The notes: generated by a model from the sequence alone, not told the origin. 64,000 bases of DNA from Sphingomonadales bacterium (GCA_016704425.1 JADJAC010000011.1:558001-622000); one strand, 5' to 3'; counted from the stretch's first letter, positions 15,817-24,920 are shown. Made by a program: numbers and translations.

Positions 15817-16701
15817 ATGTCTTTGGTAAAATTCGCAAGTGCAGTCGTCATGGCATCCGTCGCCCTGTCATCCGTTCCAGCGCTTGCCGCAAAGAAGAGC
15901 CCGAAACCGGCTGCCACAGTGGCCCCCGCTCTTGATCCCGCGACGGCGCAATTGCTCGATGCGGCAATTGCGGGTCAGCACCGATCGGCCGAGGAAAAGG
16001 CGCGCGATGTTTATCGTCATCCCAGGGAAGCCCTGGCCTTCTATGGGCTCAATTCCACGATGACCGTCATTGAAGTTTCCCCCGGGGCAGGCTGGTGGAC
16101 CGAACTGCTCGCCCCGCTGCTGCGGGACAGCGGCAAGCTCCAGGTGGCCCTGAATACCAACCTCAATGGCGGAGGGCGGCGCGGTCTGGGCGATACACTT
16201 GTTCGCTACGCAGCGGCGCCAAAGGTTTACGACAAGGTCGAACTCATCAACTACGCGCCGTCTCTGGGAACCAGGCTTGGCGTTGACGGCGGTGCGGATA
16301 TGGTGCTCGTTTTTCGCCATATGCATGGGCTCATCGGGAGCAATCTGGCTCCGCAAGCGCTCAAACTCTATTTCGATGCTTTAAAGCCCGGTGGCGTCCT
16401 TGCGATAGAACAGCATCGCTGGCCAGATGCCCTGCCATATCCCGACCGCAAGGAAGGCTGGGAAGGAGTCAATAGCGGTTATATCAAGGAAGCCGATGTG
16501 ATTGCATTGGCGACTGCCGCAGGATTCAAGCTGGTCGGGAAGAGCGAAGTCAACGCAAATCCGAAGGATACGCGGGATCATCCCCGCGGCGTCTGGAATC
16601 TGCCGCCCGTTCTGCGCGATGGCGCTGTCGACAAGGATAAATATCTGGCGATTGGCGAATCCGACCGGATGACGCTCAAATTCGTAAAGCCAGCCGCCTG
16701 A
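15817..16701 (+). CDS. Exported class I methyltransferase-like protein
   Basis: 294 residues. A cleavable signal peptide is clear (Lys5, hydrophobic core, cleavage near ALAAKK). The mature part has a Rossmann methyltransferase layout: TVIEVSPGAGWWTELLAPLL (motif I), an acidic DMVLVFRHMH strand and LKPGGVLAIEQH (post-motif). It resembles the uncharacterised COG4798 group of predicted methyltransferases. SAM is not known in the periplasm, so the enzyme may bind another ligand or be inactive. A second protein of this type lies at 51736-52491. Confidence 0.8.
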   Translation: MSLVKFASAVVMASVALSSVPALAAKKSPKPAATVAPALDPATAQLLDAAIAGQHRSAEEKARDVYRHPREALAFYGLNSTMTVIEVSPGAGWWTELLAPLLRDSGKLQVALNTNLNGGGRRGLGDTLVRYAAAPKVYDKVELINYAPSLGTRLGVDGGADMVLVFRHMHGLIGSNLAPQALKLYFDALKPGGVLAIEQHRWPDALPYPDRKEGWEGVNSGYIKEADVIALATAAGFKLVGKSEVNANPKDTRDHPRGVWNLPPVLRDGAVDKDKYLAIGESDRMTLKFVKPAA

Positions 16702-16722
16702 CCGTCCACCTCCTGCTGATCG

Positions 16723-17958
16723 CTACACGCTGAGCAGCAGTCCGGCCAAGGCTGCGCTCATCAGGTTGGCAAGGCTGCCGGCGACTAGGGCCTTCAGCCC
16801 CAGCCGGGCAATGACAGGCCGCTGGTTCGGCGCAAGCCCGCCGGTGACCGCCATCTGAATGGCGATCGAGCTGAAATTCGCAAATCCGCACAATGCAAAG
16901 GTCACGACACCGACCGTGAGCGGTGAAAGGGAGGCCTGTGTCTGGCCAAGGCTGATGAAGGCGACGAACTCGTTGAGGACGACCTTGGTCCCGAACAGCC
17001 CGCCGGCAATCCCGGCCTCGTTCCAGGGCACGTTGAGCAGGACCATGAGCGGCTGGAAAATCCAGCCAAGCAGTTGCTGGAAGCTCAGGTCCGGATATCC
17101 GAACCAGCTGCCGATCCCGCCCAATACCCCGTTGGCGAGCGCAACGAGCGCGACAAAGGCCAGAACCATCGCCCCTACAGCCACCGCGAGCTTGACGCCG
17201 GTCTGCGCGCCTTGTGCCGCGGCCATGATGATGTTGGCGGGTTTTTCCTCGGCATGGCTTGCTTCGGCGAGGATGACCGGTTCGATGTCCGCATCCCTGG
17301 GATCATCGGGCATCATCATCTTGGCCATCAGGATGCCTCCGGGTGCTGACATGAAGCTTGCCGCGAGGAGATAGTCGATCTTGATTCCCATTGCTGCATA
17401 GGCCGCAAGGATCGTTCCCGCGACGCCCGCCATGCCCGATGTCATCACGAGAAAGAGCTGGGCCGGGGTCAGGCTCGCCAGATAGGGCCGGATGACGAGC
17501 GGACTCTCGCTCTGACCCACGAAGATATTGGCCGCCGCGCAGAGCGATTCCACCTTCGAAATGCCGGTGACCTTCTGGATCGCCCCGCCGACCCAGCGGA
17601 CGATCAACTGCATGATGCCCACATGGTAGAGGATTGAAATCAGCGATGCGAAGAAGATGATCGTCGGCAAGGCTGCAATGGCGAAGCTTTTGCCGCCGAT
17701 CTCGGGCGCTGCGAGCGGCCCGAAGATGAAATCGATCCCGGCATGGGCATAGCCAAGCAAGTTCGCAACGCCTTGGGACATGGCCGCAATGGCTGCCTTG
17801 CCCGCCGGTACGTAGAGGACCAGCGCGGCAATTGCAGCCTGCATGGCAAAGGCCGCACCGACGACTCTCGGCCGGATGTGCTTTCGGTTCGACGACAGGG
17901 CAAAGGCGATCAGCAGGATCAGGGCAATCCCGGCAGCGCCTATCAGCAAGCGGTTCAT
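16723..17958 (-). CDS. CNT-family nucleoside transporter (NupC-like)
   Basis: About 411 residues, many membrane helices. The concentrative nucleoside transporter layout is clear: GVANLLGYAHAGIDFIFG, the substrate-site region NIFVGQSESPLVI, then MTSGMAGVAGTIL and a late ALCGFANFSSIAIQ. It imports nucleosides with H+ or Na+. The ATG at 17958 is preferred over TTG 17967 because GGGGGAG stands nine bases before it. It converges with the upstream methyltransferase-like gene (21-bp gap); nucleoside catabolism genes are not adjacent. Confidence 0.93.
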   Translation of the reverse strand: MNRLLIGAAGIALILLIAFALSSNRKHIRPRVVGAAFAMQAAIAALVLYVPAGKAAIAAMSQGVANLLGYAHAGIDFIFGPLAAPEIGGKSFAIAALPTIIFFASLISILYHVGIMQLIVRWVGGAIQKVTGISKVESLCAAANIFVGQSESPLVIRPYLASLTPAQLFLVMTSGMAGVAGTILAAYAAMGIKIDYLLAASFMSAPGGILMAKMMMPDDPRDADIEPVILAEASHAEEKPANIIMAAAQGAQTGVKLAVAVGAMVLAFVALVALANGVLGGIGSWFGYPDLSFQQLLGWIFQPLMVLLNVPWNEAGIAGGLFGTKVVLNEFVAFISLGQTQASLSPLTVGVVTFALCGFANFSSIAIQMAVTGGLAPNQRPVIARLGLKALVAGSLANLMSAALAGLLLSV

Positions 17959-18318
17959 TCCACGCAACTCCCCCAGTCAATCCAGCACGGCCCGGACCCA
18001 AGGACGCGAATCCGGAGCGTCATTGCTGACACTACACGCGGCTTGACAATCGGCCACCCCTTCATCGTCTTCGGGTCGGCTCGCTGTCTCTGCAAAATGC
18101 GTCGAAGAAGGGTCGGGGGCCGAGACGCGTGCGCCTCGACCCCCACCCTCGATACGCAACATGAGGGTATTTCGGTGCTCCGTCTGCGATTGGGGTGCCG
18201 GAGCGATGCCGATCCGGTAGGGCGTGGCCGTTGACCGGCTGCTGAACGCGATGTTTAGCTACCGTTCATCTCGTGAACACGGGTGGCGCCGGGCACACGA
18301 AGCAGTAAAGACCATGCG
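17959..18318. other. Divergent intergenic region with one imperfect GC-rich hairpin
   Basis: The 360 bp between the nucleoside transporter and the esterase-like gene. An imperfect inverted repeat of about 14 bp per arm (GGGTCGGGGG near 18108, CGACCCCCACCC near 18147) could form a hairpin. There is no U-tract and no gene ends here in a terminator-compatible direction. No tRNA or convincing small gene was found. Confidence 0.4.
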
Positions 18319-19296
18319 ATGTCCTCCCGTGCCCTGAACTTTGCCGCCCTCCTGTTGCTGGTCGTGCTCTCCGGTTCCGCGGAAGAACAGACGACCCCGT
18401 TCGCCGGGGCAAAGACGGTCGGCGTGACGGCCAAGGCGGTCGACATCTCCGGCATTCCGCACTCGGGCCTGCTGCGACCAGTGCGGGGCTGGACGCTGAC
18501 CAGTGATGACGGTGATTTTGGCGGCCTCTCGGCGCTTGCGGCTGGCCGGCTGGGATTTCAGGCGATTTCCGATACCGGGCTTTTTGTCGATCTTAACCCC
18601 AGCCTGGCCCGCGCGGATGTGAAATCCATGCCGCGAGCCTGTGTGCCGCACCAGCTGAAGCGGGAACGTGATTCCGAATCCCTCGCGCGCGATGCGCGCA
18701 CGGGGACTGTCTGGATCGGCTTTGAATATCGCAATCTGATCTGCAGGATCGACGGGGCAGGGCGGGCGCAGGCCTATGCACCGCCGGCCATGGCGCTTTG
18801 GCCAAAGCTGGGCGGCCCCGAAGCCATGCTGCGACGCGCCGACGGCAGCTTCCTCGTCTTTGCCGAGCGGTCCCGATCGGGCGGATCAGTGGCGCCGCTC
18901 CTCCATTTCGATCGCGATCCGGTGGATCCTCATGCAGTGGTCACCGCGATGCGCTATGAAGCACCCGCGCAATATCACCCGGTCGATGCGGCAATGCTGC
19001 CGGACGGGCGCATGCTGGTCGTCAATCGCCGCTATGCATTTCCGCTGGATTTCTCGGCGATCGTGACTCTGGTCGAGCCGTTCGAGATTCGCGAAGGGGC
19101 TCTCGTGCGCGGCCGCCCCGCCATCCTGCTGGCACCCCCGCACATCGCCGACAATTTCGAAGGCATCACCGTCGACACGCGCGGCGCGCGCACGGTCATA
19201 TGGCTGGCCGCGGACAACAACTTCTTGCCCGAGCAGCGAACCTATCTTCTGGAATTCGAGCTGAAGACGCCCCGATCAGGCAGCGACGGTCGCTGA
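18319..19296 (+). CDS. Exported esterase-like activity of phytase family protein
   Basis: About 325 residues. An N-terminal signal (SRALNFAALLLLVVLSGSA) precedes a beta-propeller-like domain of the esterase-like/phytase-like family (PF13449 type). Seen: FGGLSALAAG, QAISDTGLFVDL, SESLARDARTGTVWIGFE, GPEAMLRRADGSFLVFAE and DNFEGITVD. The ATG at 18319 is chosen as it starts the signal peptide directly; a GTG at 18283 is in frame but adds a polar leader. The reaction in this subfamily is not established. Its last 21 bp overlap the end of rpmB on the other strand. Confidence 0.82.
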   Translation: MSSRALNFAALLLLVVLSGSAEEQTTPFAGAKTVGVTAKAVDISGIPHSGLLRPVRGWTLTSDDGDFGGLSALAAGRLGFQAISDTGLFVDLNPSLARADVKSMPRACVPHQLKRERDSESLARDARTGTVWIGFEYRNLICRIDGAGRAQAYAPPAMALWPKLGGPEAMLRRADGSFLVFAERSRSGGSVAPLLHFDRDPVDPHAVVTAMRYEAPAQYHPVDAAMLPDGRMLVVNRRYAFPLDFSAIVTLVEPFEIREGALVRGRPAILLAPPHIADNFEGITVDTRGARTVIWLAADNNFLPEQRTYLLEFELKTPRSGSDGR

Positions 19297-19572
19297 AGCC
19301 TTTTTGGCGATCTCGCGCTTCAGGCGACGCGCCTTGGTGCTGAGCTTTTCGTCAGACGTCTTGGCAAGCCAGTTGTCGAGGCCGCCGACATGTTCGACCG
19401 AACGAAGTCCATGCGTCGACACTTTCAGGCTGACGCCCTTGCCAAGGCTTTCCGACAGCAAGGTCACATTCTGCAAATTGGGCAGAAAGGTGCGCTTGGT
19501 CTTGTTGTTGGCGTGAGAAACATTGTGTCCCACCTGGCGGCCCTTGCCAGTCAGCTCGCAAATACGCGACAT
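19276..19572 (-). CDS. rpmB: 50S ribosomal protein L28
   Basis: 98 residues, the alphaproteobacterial size. The MSRICELTGKG start, GHNVSHANNKTKR and RTFLPNLQ are diagnostic. It is a structural component of the large ribosomal subunit. It stands alone here (rpmG is not adjacent), and its 3' end overlaps the convergent phytase-family gene by 21 bp. Confidence 0.97.
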   Translation of the reverse strand: MSRICELTGKGRQVGHNVSHANNKTKRTFLPNLQNVTLLSESLGKGVSLKVSTHGLRSVEHVGGLDNWLAKTSDEKLSTKARRLKREIAKKASATVAA

Positions 19573-19661
19573 ATCAATCGTCCTGAATGTGAATCGGATT
19601 ATTCCGGAAAGCCCGCGCCCCTAACGGCTGGGGCGGCTTTCGTCAACACCAAGTGGCGGCT

Positions 19662-20126
19662 ATGGCATCGCCGATGAACATTCTCCTGTCACCCTTCATG
19701 AGTCAGGCGCTGGACCTGGCCGCCAGTGCCGCAGAGCGCGGTGAAGTGCCGGTTGGCGCCCTGATCGTGCGGGACGGCCGGGTGATTGCGACGGCAACCA
19801 ATGCCATGTGCAACGGCAATGATCCGACGGCGCATGCCGAAATGCTCGCCATCCGGAACGCGGCGGAGACGCTTGGGAACCAGCGGCTCGACGGGTGCGA
19901 CCTCTGGGTGACGCTGGAGCCCTGCGCCATGTGCGCGGGCGCAATATCCCACGCGCGGATCGCACGGCTCTATTATGCGGCCTCCGATCCCAAAGGCGGC
20001 GCCGTCGAACATGGCGCGCGCGTCTTTGCGCAGGATACCTGCCATCACCGTCCCGAAGTCTATTCCGGCATGGGCGAAGCCGAATCCTCGACCATGCTGC
20101 GCGCCTTCTTTGCGGAGCGGCGGTGA
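19662..20126 (+). CDS. tadA: tRNA-specific adenosine deaminase
   Basis: About 154 residues of the cytidine/deoxycytidylate deaminase fold. The zinc ligands are visible as HAEM (with catalytic Glu) and PCAMC. The C-terminal FFAERR-type helix is typical. TadA converts A34 to inosine in tRNA-Arg(ACG) and is essential in most bacteria. The start is uncertain (GTG 19653, ATG 19662 or ATG 19674); none has a good Shine-Dalgarno site. It is divergent from rpmB. Confidence 0.94.
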   Translation: MASPMNILLSPFMSQALDLAASAAERGEVPVGALIVRDGRVIATATNAMCNGNDPTAHAEMLAIRNAAETLGNQRLDGCDLWVTLEPCAMCAGAISHARIARLYYAASDPKGGAVEHGARVFAQDTCHHRPEVYSGMGEAESSTMLRAFFAERR

Positions 20127-20159
20127 GGGACCGATCTTGGCTGGTTTGCCTGTTTCGAT

Positions 20160-21878
20160 TCAGTCTTTTGCAACCATGCCTTCAAATATGACACGCAAGA
20201 CCTTTAGCTTGTGCAACCGCGCGGCGCCTAGGGCAAAAGGATCGGCATCAAGCACGGCGAAATCGGCCTTTTTGCCCGCCGCAATCGATCCGACCATATG
20301 ATCCATGCCGATCACCTGCGCTGCTTCGATGGTGACCGCCCGCAACGCCTTGTCGAGGCTCAACCGCTCCGCAGGCGCGCGCAGATTGCCACCGAGCGTG
20401 ATGCGGTTGGCCGCTATCCAGGCAAGGTAGAGCGGGTCAATCGGTGCCATGTTGAAATCGCTGTGCAGGCCGAGCGGCACGCCCTTGCGTTCGAGCGAAC
20501 CGAGCCGGTTGATCGTCGCCGCGCGGTCGGGCCCCATACCGGTTGCGGCATAGGCATCGCCCAGCACGCGGATATAGTTTGGCTGGGCGGAAACCATTAG
20601 ATGCATGCCTGCGATGCGACGGTTTTGCGCCTCGGTTGAATAGCCGAGATGTTCAAGCGTGATCGTCTGGGCGCGACGGGGTGGCAACACCGACAGCCCA
20701 TCAAGCACGACGTCCAGACCTTCATCGCCATTGACATGGATATGGAGCGAGAAGCCCGCGTCCCAGAAGCGACTGAATTGCGCGGTGAGCGTGGTCGGCT
20801 CGGTGATCCATTTGCCGATATGCCCGTCACTGTATCCCGGCGGGTTCAGACGCATGTTTTGCGCAAAGAAGGCCCCATCGGCGAGCATCTTGACCCGCCG
20901 GTCGACGCGAACATGCGGGCTGGCATAGCGTTGCTCAACGCCTTTGAGCCAGCGAGTCGGATCCGCCTCGGCCGCAAGCGCGTTGGCCATCGGCATCAGC
21001 ATGACGCGCGAAGGATTGCCGGGGTGCTCAAAGGCCGCGCGGATCATCTGCGCTTCCATCTCGAACCCGGCGAAAATGCCGGTTCCCATGTCGGATATGG
21101 TGGTAACGCCGCTCTTGCGCAGCATCGCCTTGAGAGCGTCCATGCCCTTCAAAACCTTGTCGGGTGAAAGGATCGCAGGGCGCAATCTGGCAAGCGCGAT
21201 CAGCAGGCCGGTTTCGGAAAAAAGTCCGCGATCGAAATCGACATGGTGCGGATCGACCTTCGCTTCGGAGACTGCCGCGTCGAAAGCCTCACGTGAAGAG
21301 AAGCCCCAGTCGCGCATTGCGGTACTGTTGAGGATAACATCGTGAAAGCTGCGCTGCCAGATGATCACCGGACGGTCAGGAGCGATGCCATCGAGGTCAG
21401 CGCGACCAAGGGGTCCGTGGAAAAGCTCGTGATAGCCCCAGCAGATGAACGGCTGCGCGTTGCTGGCGGCGATTATCTGCGCCAGACGTGTGCGATACCC
21501 CTCCTTTGTGCGCACACCGGGGTAGCTGCCTGACGGTAGTGTCCAGTCATCTGGTGCGAGGAAGGGGATGTTGAGCATCACCGCCGACTGGGCCGGGTGA
21601 ACATGCGGGTCGATCAATCCGGGCATCAGCACATTGCGCGCGAATTGTCGGTCAACCGAAACCTCGCGACCCCGGGTCCAAGGGTCGAGTTCTGCAAGGC
21701 TGTCGGCAAGACCAAGCACAATGCCGCCCGCAACCGCGACAAAGCGGGCCGATGGCAGCGAGGGTTCCATCGTCACGATCTTGGCCGCTTCGAACACCGT
21801 TACTGCGTCCGTTGCTGCTGCCTTCGCCGCTAGGGGTGCCGCGGCAATCATTGCCAGCGCCTGCCTCCGTTCGAACAT
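20160..21878 (-). CDS. Exported amidohydrolase (YtcJ-like), Tat signal
   Basis: About 572 residues. The N-terminus ERRQALAMIAAAPLAAKAAA is a twin-arginine signal. The metal-dependent amidohydrolase domain shows GLIDPHVHP (metal ligands), LHIHVNGDE, ITLEHLGY, and LHSDFNMAPIDPL (metal Asp). The C-terminal GSIAAGKKADFAVLDADP strand is the usual composite-sandwich end. It belongs to the broad COG1574 group, whose substrates are mostly unknown. The ATG at 21878 has GAGGGG nine bases upstream; the open frame reaching 22019 adds no family sequence. Export implies hydrolysis of an external substrate. Confidence 0.88.
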   Translation of the reverse strand: MFERRQALAMIAAAPLAAKAAATDAVTVFEAAKIVTMEPSLPSARFVAVAGGIVLGLADSLAELDPWTRGREVSVDRQFARNVLMPGLIDPHVHPAQSAVMLNIPFLAPDDWTLPSGSYPGVRTKEGYRTRLAQIIAASNAQPFICWGYHELFHGPLGRADLDGIAPDRPVIIWQRSFHDVILNSTAMRDWGFSSREAFDAAVSEAKVDPHHVDFDRGLFSETGLLIALARLRPAILSPDKVLKGMDALKAMLRKSGVTTISDMGTGIFAGFEMEAQMIRAAFEHPGNPSRVMLMPMANALAAEADPTRWLKGVEQRYASPHVRVDRRVKMLADGAFFAQNMRLNPPGYSDGHIGKWITEPTTLTAQFSRFWDAGFSLHIHVNGDEGLDVVLDGLSVLPPRRAQTITLEHLGYSTEAQNRRIAGMHLMVSAQPNYIRVLGDAYAATGMGPDRAATINRLGSLERKGVPLGLHSDFNMAPIDPLYLAWIAANRITLGGNLRAPAERLSLDKALRAVTIEAAQVIGMDHMVGSIAAGKKADFAVLDADPFALGAARLHKLKVLRVIFEGMVAKD

Positions 21879-22025
21879 CGTTCTTTCCCCTCGCGACTCT
21901 TCTTCAAATATTGACGTTGTGGTCAGCCATGACAATGCGGAAAGCGATTCGGGCGGAACGCGAATGGCGAAGACATCCGATGGGCGATTGCGGCATAGAG
22001 CCCAGCCGCCCGGACTCAACCCAAA

Positions 22026-22259
22026 TCATTCAATGAGCAGCCACAGCCGTTCCCGCCAGAACATCGGGCGCGGTCCTCCGACGGCCCAGATCCTCTCCAT
22101 GTCGATGGTCGCAAAGTCAGAGCGCGTGCCTTCGATGCAGACATCCCGTCCTAACAGGCGATCGACGCGTCTGGACGTGTGAAGGAGCCACTGAGCGCCA
22201 TCGTGCGTGCTGAGCAAATAGAGAAGGCGTGGCTGCGCGGGAATGGCGGAAGGGTTCAA
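22026..22259 (-). CDS. Small DUF5818-like protein
   Basis: 77 residues. The middle (SRRVDRLLGRDVCIEGTRSDF, with ERIWAVG after it) matches the pattern of the short DUF5818 proteins of sphingomonads: an Arg-rich turn, LLGR-V-VEGTRS-F, then a DxDRIW strand. The fold looks like a small OB-type beta barrel; function unknown. The start is a TTG with AAGG seven bases upstream. It lies seven bases from the end of the longer frame of the amidohydrolase region, on the same strand. Family assignment is from memory of the pattern. Confidence 0.55.
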   Translation of the reverse strand: MNPSAIPAQPRLLYLLSTHDGAQWLLHTSRRVDRLLGRDVCIEGTRSDFATIDMERIWAVGGPRPMFWRERLWLLIE

Positions 22260-22283
22260 TGCAATGCCTTCATGCTCCAGTGC

Positions 22284-22410
22284 GGGGCGACAGCATCGAT
22301 AAATGCCCGAAAAGTGACTAGGGTCCCGAAACCGGACAGTCCGGAATAGACCCCATAGCGGACATATTTCCTGAAGCGCCGAACTTCCGAGAAGTCGGGC
22401 TGACTGGAAG
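22284..22410. repeat. Direct repeat copy A (~127 bp)
   Basis: Roughly 85-90% identical by eye to 24768-24896, in the same orientation. Shared blocks include GCCCGAAAAGTGACTAG, CCCGAAACCGGACAGTC, GGAATAGACCCCA and GAAGCGCCGAACTTCCGAGA. It contains the 13-bp palindrome CCGGACAGTCCGG (22332-22344). The pair flanks the third GGDEF-EAL gene. The rest of the gap 22260-22603 holds no gene I would support. Confidence 0.85.
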
Positions 22411-22603
22411 GTCCCGTTTTGGAGAATATCGCCTCTTTTGCGGACACAAGTTCCTTATGTCGCCAATGTTTGATGGGAAATCCTCTAACCATCCGGCGCG
22501 CAGCCGCGATTAGCGCAATGCTAGTCCTAAATATTTGTCTGACCGATCCGTTGCAACGTGATGGGTCACGCTTTAGCCCGACAAATAGAGGTCAAAGACC
22601 CAA

Positions 22604-24760
22604 GTGCCGACAACAAGCCAAGTTCCCAGCATCCGCGCTCCGATACTGGCTCTGACGGCACTTGTGCTGTTCATCCTTGCCCTCTCGGCGTTCAGCCAGT
22701 GGACGACGACGCTCGCTGCAAACGATCTGGATGTCGAGCGCTCCTCGCGTGCCGTTCAACTCGCCATCCAGGGCCAGATTTTCCATATGGAATCGGTGGC
22801 TGACGACAACGCGAACTGGGACGATGCAGCCACGGCCCTTTATCGGCCTGCCGTCGACAGGGACTTTGGCTGGCGCGGCTTTGGTGCCGTAACCAGCAAT
22901 GAGAAAATCTACGAGTCGATGTTCGCAATCGACGGGCAGGGTCGCCAGACATTGGCCTTTGAGGACGGCAAGGTCGCAAGGTCGGACCTTGTTGCCCAAT
23001 ATGGCCAGCCCTTGCAGGCGCTGATCGCCGCAGCCAAGCGTTCCCGTGCTTCGAGCGGCGGGCTGATAGCAGTTGGCAAGGAAGTCCGGATTGTTGGCGT
23101 CGGCGTTGTCACGCCAACATCCGAAGCCTTGAAGGCCAGATTTGCCAATCAGCCGCCCGTCCTGATTGCCTTCGCCATTCGCCTGTCACCAAAGCGACTT
23201 GAGTCGATCGAAAAGGGTCTCCAGCTCGAAGGCATGCAATTCCAGGAAGGCCCCTCTGCGTCAAGTATCGCGCTTGCAGACCCCCTCGGCAAAACCATTG
23301 CGTTCCTTGGCTGGCGGCCGAGCAATCCCGGCTATGAGGCCTTTCGAAAGGCGACGCCGATATTGGGCCTGGTGCTGTTGATGCGGTTGCTGGCGCTCGC
23401 GCTTGTCCTTTCCTATTCCTATCGCTTCTACACGGAATTGCGGCGCAGCGCGCTGACCGATGCGCTCAGCAATTTGCCCAACCGGACATCCCTTGAATTC
23501 GAAGTGACCCGGCACATGCGCCGCGGGGAACATATCAGTCTGGCCTTTCTGGATCTCGACGGCTTCAAGGCTGTGAATGACAATTACGGGCACAGCGTTG
23601 GCGACCAGCTGATCCGCCAATGTTCGGATGCGGCGCGCAGTCTCGCCGCCAATTGCACGATGGTCGCGCGGCTTGGCGGCGATGAATTTGCCATTTTGGC
23701 CGTGGGCGCAGACGCGGACGAGCACATTGCCACCTTCATTCAGAGCCTGTTGCGGCGGCTGACGATGCCCTTCTATCTGGGTGAGCGCACAGTCCTGGTC
23801 GGAGCCAGTGCCGGTATTGCATCGAGAACCCCCGACGTCCGCGATGTCGGAGAACTGATGCGCAGGGCAGATATTGCCATGTACGTGTCAAAGCGATCCG
23901 GCAAGATGCAGATGACGTGGTTCGAACCTTCTCTCGATCAGGAACAGGCGGAAGCGCTGCAAATCGACCAGCGCATGCGCGAAGCCCTCGCGAAGGGCCA
24001 TTTCGAAGTGCACTACCAGCCGCTTGTCGATGCCCGCAGCGGCGAAGTTCTGGTCCTTGAAGCGCTTCTGCGGTGGAACGACCCCGATGGCCAGAATTTG
24101 GCGGCGGACCGCTTCATTCCCATTGCCGAGGAAACAGGCCTGATCGATCAGATCGGTCTTTTTGTCCTCTCCACAGCCTGCACGGCCGCTCGTGCATGGC
24201 CCAATGTGCGCCTTGCCATCAATATTTCGGCCGCGCAGTTGCGCAATCCCGAGTTTCCGGCCCAACTTCGTGCCGTTCTGGCAAATACCCGGTTTCCAGC
24301 CACGCGGCTGGAGGTTGAAATCACAGAGACCTATGTCGTGCAGAATACGGCTGTTGCCGCAAAGGTGCTGGCGGAAATACAGGCTTCGGGCGTTTGCGTC
24401 GTCCTAGACGACTTCGGAACGGGTTTTGCCTCGATCGGATTCCTCCGTCAGTTCAAATTTGACACGCTCAAGATCGACAGGTCCCTCGTGCTTGATGCTG
24501 TCGGCGACGAAGGCGCGCGCGCAATGGTCCACGCCAGCGTCGTTGTCGCTCGTGCCCTGGGCATGACAGTTGTCGCCGAAGGCATTGAACATGAAGCGCA
24601 GGCGCACCTGATGAGGGTCGCCGGCTGCGACTTGCTTCAGGGCTGGTTGTATTCAAAAGCGCTGACCGAAGCCGAAGTGCCGGCGACGATCGAGGCCCTT
24701 TCTCCTGCGGATGGCTTGCAGAGCGAAAGCGTCGCGCCGAGGATCAGCCTGGCTTCATAA
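22604..24760 (+). CDS. CHASE4-like GGDEF-EAL c-di-GMP protein
   Basis: 718 residues. One N-terminal membrane segment (LTALVLFILALSAFS), a periplasmic sensor with the CHASE4-type ANWDDAATALY motif, a second membrane region near 265-285, then GGDEF (VARLGGDEFAI) and EAL (LEALLRW, DDFGTGFAS, KIDRS, AEGIE, LQGWLY). The catalytic residues are present; the QGYL motif reads QGWL. The inhibitory RxxD site is lost (ANCT there). It starts with GTG at 22604 with a weak, distant AGG. It stands alone between two copies of a direct repeat, unlike its neighbours in context. Confidence 0.92.
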   Translation: MPTTSQVPSIRAPILALTALVLFILALSAFSQWTTTLAANDLDVERSSRAVQLAIQGQIFHMESVADDNANWDDAATALYRPAVDRDFGWRGFGAVTSNEKIYESMFAIDGQGRQTLAFEDGKVARSDLVAQYGQPLQALIAAAKRSRASSGGLIAVGKEVRIVGVGVVTPTSEALKARFANQPPVLIAFAIRLSPKRLESIEKGLQLEGMQFQEGPSASSIALADPLGKTIAFLGWRPSNPGYEAFRKATPILGLVLLMRLLALALVLSYSYRFYTELRRSALTDALSNLPNRTSLEFEVTRHMRRGEHISLAFLDLDGFKAVNDNYGHSVGDQLIRQCSDAARSLAANCTMVARLGGDEFAILAVGADADEHIATFIQSLLRRLTMPFYLGERTVLVGASAGIASRTPDVRDVGELMRRADIAMYVSKRSGKMQMTWFEPSLDQEQAEALQIDQRMREALAKGHFEVHYQPLVDARSGEVLVLEALLRWNDPDGQNLAADRFIPIAEETGLIDQIGLFVLSTACTAARAWPNVRLAINISAAQLRNPEFPAQLRAVLANTRFPATRLEVEITETYVVQNTAVAAKVLAEIQASGVCVVLDDFGTGFASIGFLRQFKFDTLKIDRSLVLDAVGDEGARAMVHASVVVARALGMTVVAEGIEHEAQAHLMRVAGCDLLQGWLYSKALTEAEVPATIEALSPADGLQSESVAPRISLAS

Positions 24761-24767
24761 ACAGAGG

Positions 24768-24896
24768 GGGGCGACAGCATCTATATGTGCCCGAAAAGTG
24801 ACTAGATATCCCGAAACCGGACAGTCTGGAATAGACCCCACAACAGACATATTTCGTGAAGCGCCGAACTTCCGAGAAGTCGGACTGACCGGAACG
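24768..24896. repeat. Direct repeat copy B (~129 bp)
   Basis: The second copy of the repeat at 22284-22410, starting 8 bp after the stop of the GGDEF-EAL gene. Its version of the inner palindrome has one change (CCGGACAGTCTGG). Differences from copy A are scattered, which suggests an old duplication. Confidence 0.85.
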
Positions 24897-24920
24897 GCAG
24901 CTCATAGATTGAAATCTTGA

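Noticed and set aside
15570..15917. 115-codon minus-strand frame
   Set aside because: It overlaps the 5' end of the exported methyltransferase-like gene antisense and has low-complexity composition.
22256..22492. 78-codon minus-strand frame
   Set aside because: It runs through direct repeat copy A and has no family similarity; most likely noncoding.
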